Assembly (NCBI GenBank): GCA_002470825.1
Contig: DKOR01000035.1
Span: 218,081-282,080 of the forward strand
From: Thiotrichaceae bacterium UBA7357
GTDB lineage: Bacteria; Pseudomonadota; Gammaproteobacteria; Eutrophobiales; Eutrophobiaceae
Reading direction: 5' to 3'
DNA: 64,000 bases
Position 1 is the first letter of the stretch. The number at the start of each line of letters is the position of its first letter. Of this stretch, positions 57,504 to 64,000 are shown piece by piece. The position numbers and the translations under genes were made by a program. Under the pieces are notes generated by a model. That model saw only the letters and a program-made list of their open reading frames with translations. It had not been told where the DNA came from and did no database searches.

Positions 57504-58230
57504 TGTTTAATGCCTCACATTTATATTGCACATTACCACGATTGGTGACCTTTTGTTGTGTAACTGCTTTTCTTATCTGAGTAATCTTTTTAGCCTCTAT
57601 TGATTTAACTCTGTCATTTTCAGCACAGAGTGCACCACGAAAACCTAAATAGTCAGGCTCAATATCTAACAATAAAGATATGTCTTCGTACCGCAAAGAA
57701 CCTGCAAGTCCTGTTATTAAACCATGTTTTTTTGCAGATCGAACAAAGTCACCTAATTCCTCATACTTTATTAAGGAAAGTAAATTCTCACCTATTTTAT
57801 TCTTCGTATCTAACATCAAACCACTAATTTCACTTTTTAGTAAATAATCCTGTAACGATAAGGTCGTGTAGTTTTCTGCAAATATTACAAGTATGATTTT
57901 TATATCTTTTTTGGCTGCTTGATTTAAAACTTCAATAAAAGACTCATTTGCATAATCATCAAATAAACCAACCTTGACATAATCAACTCCTGTATTCGCC
58001 ATGTTGACTATAAGTTTGCTCAATGAGGGATCACTCGACTCAATATCGCCCACAGTGGCACTAGTAATGATTTTCCCAGATATAGACTTAACAACAGTTG
58101 CAACAACATGAGTTTGAAGTGCGCCTAAGGCGCCCTGTTCCGGATTTTTTAAATCTATAATGTCAACACCTGCTTTGAGGACAATCTGCGCTTCTTCCAC
58201 AGAAGTCACACTTGCAAGCATACCCGTCAT
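57487..58230 (-). CDS. mfnB: (5-formylfuran-3-yl)methyl phosphate synthase MfnB (DUF556)
   Basis: Condenses two glyceraldehyde-3-phosphate molecules to the furan precursor of methanofuran/methylofuran. 247 residues, TIM barrel. DIIDLKNPEQGALGA near 23-37 contains the Schiff-base Lys28, VDYVKVGLF the second conserved Lys, and LAGSLRYED the phosphate loop. In bacteria the gene marks methylofuran-dependent formaldehyde oxidation (Fhc complex). It overlaps DUF447 by 4 bases. Confidence 0.9.
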   Translation of the reverse strand: MTGMLASVTSVEEAQIVLKAGVDIIDLKNPEQGALGALQTHVVATVVKSISGKIITSATVGDIESSDPSLSKLIVNMANTGVDYVKVGLFDDYANESFIEVLNQAAKKDIKIILVIFAENYTTLSLQDYLLKSEISGLMLDTKNKIGENLLSLIKYEELGDFVRSAKKHGLITGLAGSLRYEDISLLLDIEPDYLGFRGALCAENDRVKSIEAKKITQIRKAVTQQKVTNRGNVQYKCEALNNDTMA

Positions 58231-58802
58231 ACCGTCTTTTCCTGAGTCGATACTTGTCTATATTGTTTAATGCTTTCCATTAGCCATCCCCATGCGACTT
58301 TCTCATTTTCACCAGCTGTTTTATCGATAGCGATTTTCAAGTACTCTACTTCCTGCTCTATCTTTTCTTTCGTTAACATACGTAAGCGACTAACTAATAT
58401 TGCCGCTTCCAGTACTGCATATTGTGCACGGCTAAAACCTTGAAATGGCTTATGATTAATTTCAATTATTTGCTTAAAATAAAACTGCGGTCTTAATTCA
58501 TCATCTTCAAATCTTTCTAAACACAGCTCTAAATGACTTAACGCCATCTCTAAACGTTTATCTTTTATCTTTTCAGTAGGTGCTAATGACCAATCTTTGT
58601 GACCCGTCAAACAACCCGCGAAAACACGAACATCATCAACTCGATTAATTACAGCTGATTTATTACGCTGTATATTTTCTAATGTTGCTGAAGGTTTAAA
58701 TGGTGAGATAATAATCAGCCCAGACTCTTTTCTAATACCCATCGGCGCTATATGGGTAGAACCATCTTTATTAGTAGTTGTAACTATAACTTCTTGAATC
58801 AT
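58227..58802 (-). CDS. DUF447 domain protein (tetrahydromethanopterin-associated)
   Basis: 191 residues of flavin-reductase-like split-barrel type; the start IQEVIVTTTNKDGSTHIAPM is typical of DUF447. Homologues occur in methanogens and in methylotrophs that use H4MPT. Genetic linkage suggests a role in H4MPT or methylofuran synthesis, but the reaction is not established. Overlaps of 4 bases with both neighbours indicate tight operon coupling. Confidence 0.85.
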   Translation of the reverse strand: MIQEVIVTTTNKDGSTHIAPMGIRKESGLIIISPFKPSATLENIQRNKSAVINRVDDVRVFAGCLTGHKDWSLAPTEKIKDKRLEMALSHLELCLERFEDDELRPQFYFKQIIEINHKPFQGFSRAQYAVLEAAILVSRLRMLTKEKIEQEVEYLKIAIDKTAGENEKVAWGWLMESIKQYRQVSTQEKTV

Positions 58803-60277
58803 TTTTTTCCTTTCTTTTTTTTACGACTCGCTTTTAATGTATTGCCTTCTCTTTTATATTCTGTAGTCTCTTTACGTAACTCTTTCATTGAATGAGCAGC
58901 ACGAGAGTCATCATCCTTTTGTTGTTCTGTTTTTGTATCAACTGAAGCGCCCCAATCAAGTTCTTCATCCTGCATATAATTTTTACCCAATTGCCAGGCA
59001 ACTTGTGCCTTGCCTAACTCTACACCCATATAAAATGAATGTGGTGCATCATCCTCTAATAAATCTAATTTTGAAAACAACTCAAAAGGATTTGCATCTG
59101 TATTAATACCATCACGATTATATACATGTATGCCTTCAGTACTCACCTGAATTCGATAACTAGGATCTTTCACCTCTTGGGAAATTTCATTAATTTCCTC
59201 TGCGCTATAAGGAAAGGGCTTACGCGCATGCATACCTAGTAAAGAACTATCCAATCCTTTGGGCAAACTACTATCTCTTCTTGCAGCGTACATCATGCGA
59301 CGAGCTTTATCTGCTTCCCGTATAGCAGAACGACAATGAGGACTGACCTCCGTTGCTAATACAGCATCCAGTTGCATTTCAGATATTAACCCAAACAGCA
59401 TCGCATTAATCCCGGTCGTATCAGCTTCAGTCAATTCTGTCAGATTACCAACACCCATCATGATTTTAATGTCAGGACAATTTTGTCGTAACTCATGATA
59501 ACGGATGATAGATTTGGTAAATCCAAAATGAATGGGATCTAATATTACATCCGCATAAAAAAGTAGGTCTTTCTTGGAAAAATTTTCAATAGCACGATAT
59601 AAAGAAGACATATCGCCATGTGTTTCTGGTATTAATATCGGTACTGAGGCAACCTCTTCAGCTATCCAAAGCATACTTTCTTTTAAACTTAATAAATAGT
59701 CTGCCCCCGCCCTACCACCGCGTAGCAAGTCATTCTCTTCTAGCGAATCAATACTCACCTTGAAGCCTCTATCATGTAATGCTTGTATCGTGTCTTCCAA
59801 ATGAGGAAATGGTGTATCCGGCAAACAGCCTATATCTATGACGTTTGCACCATCTCGACGATATTTTTCTGCCCGTTCAAGGATTTTTTCAATTTTTACC
59901 ATCGGCGCATCTACAATCTCAGCAAATATCTCAACATCATATTGACTAAGGTCAATTGGCTTACCCTTTCGTCCAAAAAAGACAGGCAGATCTTTTAAAT
60001 CAATTGGACCACGCACACACTCTATACCCAATTCCTCTGAAGTGACTGTCAAATCACCACGGCATAGGCCCGGAACAATAATACGATTTACGCCTTTTAA
60101 TTCGGCCAGACGTCGACTAAGCATTTGTGCCGTCATCAACGCAGCGACGCTAACGCCTATATCCCTAATCTCATAGGTGAATTCATTAGGTGCCATTTCT
60201 TCAAGAATTCGTTGCAGACGCTTTTGTGCAAGTTTACCAGTGAGAAAGAGGATATGTTCTAGATTAGATTCGTGCAT
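58799..60277 (-). CDS. DUF6513 / dihydropteroate-synthase-like protein of the methanopterin pathway
   Basis: 492 residues. An N-terminal DUF6513 region starting HILFLTGKLAQKRLQRIL precedes a pterin-binding TIM barrel with DGANVIDIGCLPDTPFPH near 150, KVSIDSLE and later MMGVGNLTELTEAD. The Lys-rich tail is probably disordered. Proteins of this type stand in for dihydropteroate synthase in H4MPT synthesis, where the acceptor is a phosphoribosyl-hydroxybenzoate-type substrate; this is inferred by family. A canonical folP also lies nearby at the window end. First gene of the reverse operon, divergent from pqq. Confidence 0.86.
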   Translation of the reverse strand: MHESNLEHILFLTGKLAQKRLQRILEEMAPNEFTYEIRDIGVSVAALMTAQMLSRRLAELKGVNRIIVPGLCRGDLTVTSEELGIECVRGPIDLKDLPVFFGRKGKPIDLSQYDVEIFAEIVDAPMVKIEKILERAEKYRRDGANVIDIGCLPDTPFPHLEDTIQALHDRGFKVSIDSLEENDLLRGGRAGADYLLSLKESMLWIAEEVASVPILIPETHGDMSSLYRAIENFSKKDLLFYADVILDPIHFGFTKSIIRYHELRQNCPDIKIMMGVGNLTELTEADTTGINAMLFGLISEMQLDAVLATEVSPHCRSAIREADKARRMMYAARRDSSLPKGLDSSLLGMHARKPFPYSAEEINEISQEVKDPSYRIQVSTEGIHVYNRDGINTDANPFELFSKLDLLEDDAPHSFYMGVELGKAQVAWQLGKNYMQDEELDWGASVDTKTEQQKDDDSRAAHSMKELRKETTEYKREGNTLKASRKKKKGKK

Positions 60278-60657
60278 TAAGATTCATTATAAGCAGCTGC
60301 GGTCTGATTTGAGAGTACTATTTTAATTTAAAATGTGGTTAATATGAACCATATAAAACGAATAAGAGCATCCATCTATCTATAGATAAAATTTCAACTT
60401 TGTACTATTAACTTTAGATATTGTACTTATAACACTGTTTTTATTGACTTTATTTACATTTTTTAATTCTTTTTATAAGCTGGCATGAATATAGCTCTGA
60501 TTTAATTAATTAAACTTTTTCTTCTTCAGGAGAGCTAAAAATGGATTGGCCAATACTTTAATATATCAATATCCTTTTCGGCTTCAATGTGCGCGCTTAT
60601 TAAGCAACGCGTTTATCATTCCGACGCAACATATTACTATAAAAATTACTTAAAATT
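60278..60657. promoter_or_regulatory. Divergent control region between the pterin operon and pqq genes
   Basis: 380 bases separate the two operons and must carry both promoters. TTGACT at 60444-60449 could be a -35 element toward pqq, but the nearest TATAAT-like boxes have unsuitable spacing, so I make no firm promoter call. AGGAG at 60528-60532 is a strong Shine-Dalgarno placed for the ATG at 60541, the first codon of the pqqA relic. Confidence 0.45.
60541..60612 (+). pseudogene. pqqA: Relic of pqqA (PQQ precursor peptide)
   Basis: Behind the strong AGGAG at 60528-60532, an ATG opens a 24-codon frame reading MDWPIL, TAA (60559), YINILFGFNVRAY, TAA (60601), ATR. Functional PqqA peptides read M-W-x(4)-AY-x-D-x-R-x-GFE-V-x-M-Y-x-A-x-R. 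Trp, Tyr, Gly-Phe, Val, Tyr, Ala and Arg align at the same spacing, allowing one extra residue before the Trp. The cross-linked Glu of the ExxxY core is Asn here (NVRAY), and two stops interrupt the frame, so it cannot supply PQQ. Position directly before pqqB supports the identity; resemblance of so short a peptide could still be chance. Confidence 0.55.
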
Positions 60658-61572
60658 ATGCATATACATTTATTAGGCACTGGGGCTGGTGGCGGTTTCC
60701 CTCAGTGGAATTGCAACTGCGATAACTGCAAACGATTACGATTAGGCACCATAAAAAGTTCCTCGCGAACACAATCTTCTATCACTATAAGTGGAAATGA
60801 TGTCGATTGGGTATTATTCAATGCTTCTCCCGATATACGTGCACAAATTGAATCTTTTCCACCGTTACAGCCAGCACGAAAAGTTCGTGATACTGGTATT
60901 TGTTCGATTATTCTTTGTGATGGTCAAATAGACCATGCTACTGGCTTAATCATCCTACGCGAACACGACAAACCTTGGGATGTTTACTGTACAGAAAGTG
61001 TTTATGAAGATATGACGACAGGTTATCCGATCTTTAATATTCTGGGACATTTTCGTGGTGTCAATTGGCATGAAGTAAGCACAAAACAAACATCGTTTAC
61101 TATTCCCAAGGCTGATAACCTTGTATTTACTGCGGTGCCATTAAAGAGTGAAGCACCACCCTATTCACCGCACAGACATAATACAGTTCCTGGAGATAAC
61201 GTCGGTTATAAAGTCGAAGATACTTCAACAGGAAAGAATCTCTTTTATGCTCCCGGTCTAGGTGTCATTGAAGACCACGTTTATGAATACATGGCAAAGG
61301 CTGATGTTATATTAGTTGATGGTACTGTTTGGACTAACGATGAAATGTCACGACATGGTATCAGCGATAAACTAGCAAGTGAAATGGGGCATTTAGACCA
61401 ATCCAGCAAAGGTGGCATTAAAGATACGCTAAATAGCCTCGAAAAGCCTCGTAAAATATTAATTCATATCAACAACACAAATCCGATACTTGATGAAGAT
61501 TCAGCTGAACGCAAACAGCTGAACGATCTTGGCATCGAAGTATCCTATGATGGTATGGATATTCATTTATAA
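60658..61572 (+). CDS. pqqB: PQQ biosynthesis protein PqqB
   Basis: Metallo-beta-lactamase-fold oxygenase that hydroxylates the PqqA-derived diamino acid intermediate. 304 residues, the usual length. The start MHIHLLGTGAGGGFPQWNC is diagnostic, and NCDNCKR provides the structural zinc cysteines. A degenerate HxHxDH region (CDGQIDHATGL) and PHRHNTVPGDNVGYK follow. Shine-Dalgarno is weak. First intact gene of pqqBCDE. Confidence 0.96.
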   Translation: MHIHLLGTGAGGGFPQWNCNCDNCKRLRLGTIKSSSRTQSSITISGNDVDWVLFNASPDIRAQIESFPPLQPARKVRDTGICSIILCDGQIDHATGLIILREHDKPWDVYCTESVYEDMTTGYPIFNILGHFRGVNWHEVSTKQTSFTIPKADNLVFTAVPLKSEAPPYSPHRHNTVPGDNVGYKVEDTSTGKNLFYAPGLGVIEDHVYEYMAKADVILVDGTVWTNDEMSRHGISDKLASEMGHLDQSSKGGIKDTLNSLEKPRKILIHINNTNPILDEDSAERKQLNDLGIEVSYDGMDIHL

Positions 61573-61592
61573 TATGAGCTGGGGAATTATTA

Positions 61593-62315
61593 ATGTCTAA
61601 AACAAAAACACCATGGACACGCGAAGAATTTGAAGCAAAACTGCGTGGAAAAGAAAAGTATTATCATATAAATCATGAATTTCATCATTTAATGAATGAA
61701 GGTGGCCTTGATAAAGAATCCGTTCAGGGTTGGGTTGCTAATCGTTTCTATTACCAAACAACTATTCCTATTAAAGATTCTGCCATAATGGCTAATTGTC
61801 CTGATCGTGATGTCCGTCGACAATGGGTTCAGAGAATTATCGATCATGACGGTCTTGAAAGCGAAGAAGGTGGTATTGAAGCCTGGTTACAACTGTCTGA
61901 AGCGGTCGGCTTAAGTCGTCAAGAAACAACATCTTTTGAGCATGTTCTGCCCGGCGTTCGATTTGCAATTGATGCCTATTTAAATTTTGCTCGGCGCGCT
62001 ACTTGGCAAGAGGCCGCTTGTTCTTCATTGACAGAATTATTCGCACCAAAAATTCACCAAAAGCGATTGGATAACTGGCCAGAGATATATCCATGGATTG
62101 ATCAAAAGGGTTATATCTATTTTCGAAAGCGTCTAACTGAAGCACGCCGTGATGTTGAACATGGCTTGCAAATAACTCTAGATTATTTTAAAACACGCGA
62201 GGATCAAGAACGTGCTTTAAATTTATTACAATTCAAACTAGATATCCTCTGGACAATGCTCGACTGCATGTGGATGGCCTACATAGAAAAAAAACGACCT
62301 TTTCATAATTGCTAA
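61593..62315 (+). CDS. pqqC: Pyrroloquinoline-quinone synthase PqqC
   Basis: Cofactor-free oxidase that performs the last step, ring closure and eight-electron oxidation to PQQ. 240 residues, helical. YYHINHEFHHLMNEGGL, WVANRFYYQTTIP, RIIDHDGLESEEGGIEAWL and LDILWTMLDCMW match the family, with the active-site His, Arg and Glu kept. RBS GGGG (61583-61586) lies 6 bases before the ATG. Confidence 0.96.
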   Translation: MSKTKTPWTREEFEAKLRGKEKYYHINHEFHHLMNEGGLDKESVQGWVANRFYYQTTIPIKDSAIMANCPDRDVRRQWVQRIIDHDGLESEEGGIEAWLQLSEAVGLSRQETTSFEHVLPGVRFAIDAYLNFARRATWQEAACSSLTELFAPKIHQKRLDNWPEIYPWIDQKGYIYFRKRLTEARRDVEHGLQITLDYFKTREDQERALNLLQFKLDILWTMLDCMWMAYIEKKRPFHNC

Positions 62316-62325
62316 AATTACTCAT

Positions 62326-62601
62326 ATGAGCATAACTAAGTCAGACAAACCAGAAATAGCACCTACCTTTCGTTTTCAATGGGAAGAAGTACAGGAATGT
62401 TACGTTGTCCTTTACCCTGAAGGTATGGTTAAACTAAGTAAAAGTGCGGGCGAGATTATGAAACGTATTAATGGAGAAGATTCTATTGATAAAATAATCA
62501 AAGATTTAGAAACTGCATTTTCAGAAAATAACTTGGAAAATGATGTTATAAAATTCTTGGAGGTTGCTTATGATACCGGCTGGATTAGAAACAAAAAATG
62601 A
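62326..62601 (+). CDS. pqqD: PQQ biosynthesis peptide chaperone PqqD
   Basis: RiPP recognition element that binds PqqA and presents it to PqqE. 91 residues with FRFQWEEVQECYVVLYPEG, then LSKSAGEIMKRINGEDSIDKII and the C-terminal helix LEVAYDTGWI. It overlaps pqqE by 32 bases. Confidence 0.94.
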   Translation: MSITKSDKPEIAPTFRFQWEEVQECYVVLYPEGMVKLSKSAGEIMKRINGEDSIDKIIKDLETAFSENNLENDVIKFLEVAYDTGWIRNKK

Positions 62602-63745
62602 TGTGAAACCTCCCTTGTGGTTGCTAGCGGAGTTAACCTATCGGTGCCCCCTTCAGTGTCCATATTGTTCAAACCCATTGGAGATAGCTAAATATCAAAA
62701 CGAACTCTCTACTGAAGATTGGGTTCGTGTGATGCAAGAAGCACGTAAGATGGGTGCCGCTCAAATTGGCTTTTCCGGAGGAGAACCGTTAGTGCGTCCG
62801 GATCTTGAAGAACTTATCCAAGAAGCAAGACATCTGGGTTATTACACTAACCTCATCACTTCTGGTGTGGGCATGGATGAGGCACGTGTCAAACGCTTCA
62901 AAGACGCCGGACTAGACCACATACAAATTAGTTTTCAGGCTAGCGACGAAGAATTAAATAATTTTCTCGGTGGCACTAAAACATTTCAGCATAAAAAAGA
63001 AATGGCGCGTATTGTAAAAGCCTATGAATATCCCATGGTCTTGAACATAGTTATTCATCGTAAGAATATCGAACAAATTCGAGACATCCTAGAGATGACA
63101 GTTGAACTCAATGCCGATTACGTTGAATTAGCCAGTACACAATATTATGGCTGGTCACGTATTAATGTTGACCAACTTCTCCCTACACGCGAACAACTAG
63201 CTAAAGCAGAAATCGTTGCTAAAGAATATCAATCTAGGATGAAAGGCAAATCAAAGATTCTCTATGTTATTCCAGATTATTTTGAGAATCGTCCAAAACC
63301 TTGCATGAATGGCTGGGGAGCTATCTTTTTAACTATTGCTCCAGATGGTACTGCACTACCCTGCCATGAGGCGGGACAATTACCAATCAATTTTCCTAAT
63401 GTGAAAGACGTCAGTGTCGAAGAAGCTTGGAAAGATTCGCCCGGCTTTAATCATTTTCGAGGTTTTGAGTGGATGAAAGAACCTTGCCGTTCTTGTGATG
63501 AAAAAGAGAAAGACTTTGGTGGTTGTCGCTGTCAAGCATTCATGATGACCGGTGATGCAGCGAACACTGATCCGGTTTGTGATAAATCACCACATCATCA
63601 GGAGTTGCTAGATGATGTTGACCGGATTGGAAAATTAGCAGCAAAAGAAACAGATAAAAATGTAGCAGAGAAACCATTGGTGTTCAGGAATATGAAGAAT
63701 TCTAAAAAAATTGTCGCAAAAGACATAGAAACAACTGAAGCTTAA
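62570..63745 (+). CDS. pqqE: PqqA peptide cyclase PqqE (radical SAM)
   Basis: Forms the Glu-Tyr carbon-carbon bond in PqqA. 391 residues from the ATG at 62570, preceded by GGAGG; an in-frame TTG two codons upstream is unlikely. The radical SAM motif is C26, C30 and C33 (RCPLQCPYC). The SPASM-type auxiliary cysteines lie in KPCMNGWGAIF, LPCHEAGQL, CRSCDEKEKDFGGCRCQAF and DPVCDKSPHH. The stop shares the palindrome TTAATTAA with the convergent folP stop. Confidence 0.96.
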   Translation: MIPAGLETKNDVKPPLWLLAELTYRCPLQCPYCSNPLEIAKYQNELSTEDWVRVMQEARKMGAAQIGFSGGEPLVRPDLEELIQEARHLGYYTNLITSGVGMDEARVKRFKDAGLDHIQISFQASDEELNNFLGGTKTFQHKKEMARIVKAYEYPMVLNIVIHRKNIEQIRDILEMTVELNADYVELASTQYYGWSRINVDQLLPTREQLAKAEIVAKEYQSRMKGKSKILYVIPDYFENRPKPCMNGWGAIFLTIAPDGTALPCHEAGQLPINFPNVKDVSVEEAWKDSPGFNHFRGFEWMKEPCRSCDEKEKDFGGCRCQAFMMTGDAANTDPVCDKSPHHQELLDDVDRIGKLAAKETDKNVAEKPLVFRNMKNSKKIVAKDIETTEA

Positions 63746-64000
63746 TTAATTTGACTATTCAAAATCATCCAGGCAACGTCCGCTGCTTGTCTGTTTGGTT
63801 TAACATCGTGTACACGAAATAATTTAACACCGGCATGGACACCTAATGCTGTTGTTGCAGCAGTCGCACCAATAAGTTCATTTGGTGCATCTACTTTACA
63901 AATTGAACCCATAAAACGTTTTCGACTGGTCCCCATCAAAACAAGATAACCAGTTTCAACAAATACTGTTACGTTTTTCAGTAACAAAAGATTATGCTCA
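63742..64000 (-). CDS. folP: Dihydropteroate synthase, C-terminal part (5' end outside window)
   Basis: The frame remains open to the right edge. The visible 86 or so residues hold the C-terminal DHPS landmarks: LMGTSRKRFMG (Ser-Arg-Lys pterin loop), ATAATTALGVHAGVKLFRVHDV and the closing helix. This is the folate enzyme, in contrast to the DUF6513 homologue at 58.8-60.3 kb. It converges on pqqE with stop codons overlapping by 3 bases. Confidence 0.9.
   Translation of the reverse strand, partial: EHNLLLLKNVTVFVETGYLVLMGTSRKRFMGSICKVDAPNELIGATAATTALGVHAGVKLFRVHDVKPNRQAADVAWMILNSQIN

Noticed and set aside
1..64000. CRISPR arrays, tRNA/rRNA genes and insertion sequences
   Set aside because: No regularly spaced direct repeats, cloverleaf-like sequences, rRNA motifs or transposase genes were seen in reading the window.

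Overview
The window comes from an AT-rich bacterial chromosome, about 35-37% GC by eye. The gene set is gammaproteobacterial: Lol lipoprotein export, TsaB, CpdA, YoaA, an EF-P/EpmA/EpmB trio, ParC/ParE, XseB-IspA, MazG, HslR, HrpA and AmpG. It also carries genes for three cofactors used together in methylotrophic C1 oxidation: PQQ, methanopterin/methylofuran and molybdenum cofactor (Moco). I infer a methylotroph-like gammaproteobacterium but cannot name it. I recognise no transcriptional regulator, two-component system, insertion sequence, phage gene, CRISPR array, tRNA or rRNA here.

Layout. 0-10.8 kb is housekeeping: the end of a DUF2062 protein, lolD with a single Lol permease, tsaB, cpdA, yoaA, epmA, efp, epmB, an unknown ORF and a SpoU-family RNA methylase. 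11-17 kb is accessory metabolism: a Tat-exported amidohydrolase, a luciferase-like flavin oxidoreductase and a xylose-isomerase-like TIM barrel, all co-directional, then a secreted TPR protein and a lipoprotein PQQ-type dehydrogenase. 17-25 kb holds parC, parE, xseB, ispA, folE2 and mazG. 25-32 kb holds an HNH nuclease, a secreted unknown, an Lpp-like lipoprotein facing an L,D-transpeptidase, and an RND efflux pump with its adaptor. 32-50 kb holds an unknown lipoprotein, moaB, hslR, a MATE exporter, a nitroreductase, a moxR-DUF58-transglutaminase operon, a membrane-anchored unknown, a CPA2 antiporter, hrpA, a SelW-like protein and an AmpG-like permease.

50.8-64 kb is a cofactor island. It starts with moaA-fdhD-mobA-mobB-moeA, then moaE/moaD and moaC. 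A tight reverse-strand operon follows: pterin carbinolamine dehydratase, mfnB, DUF447 and a DUF6513 dihydropteroate-synthase-like protein. Divergent from it run pqqB, pqqC, pqqD and pqqE, and folP continues past the window end. Together these could supply a PQQ alcohol dehydrogenase, H4MPT/methylofuran formaldehyde oxidation and a molybdenum formate dehydrogenase, although none of those catalytic enzymes is certain in the window.

Several gaps contain decayed genes that ordinary ORF calling misses. They are a glutathionyl-hydroquinone-reductase-like relic near 34.65 kb, an unknown relic near 35.1 kb, a carboxymuconolactone-decarboxylase/Rieske composite near 41.8 kb with two nonsense codons, and a relic of pqqA just upstream of pqqB. 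The pqqA relic has two stop codons and has lost its cross-linked glutamate. This suggests ongoing gene loss and implies that the PQQ precursor peptide, if still made, is encoded elsewhere.
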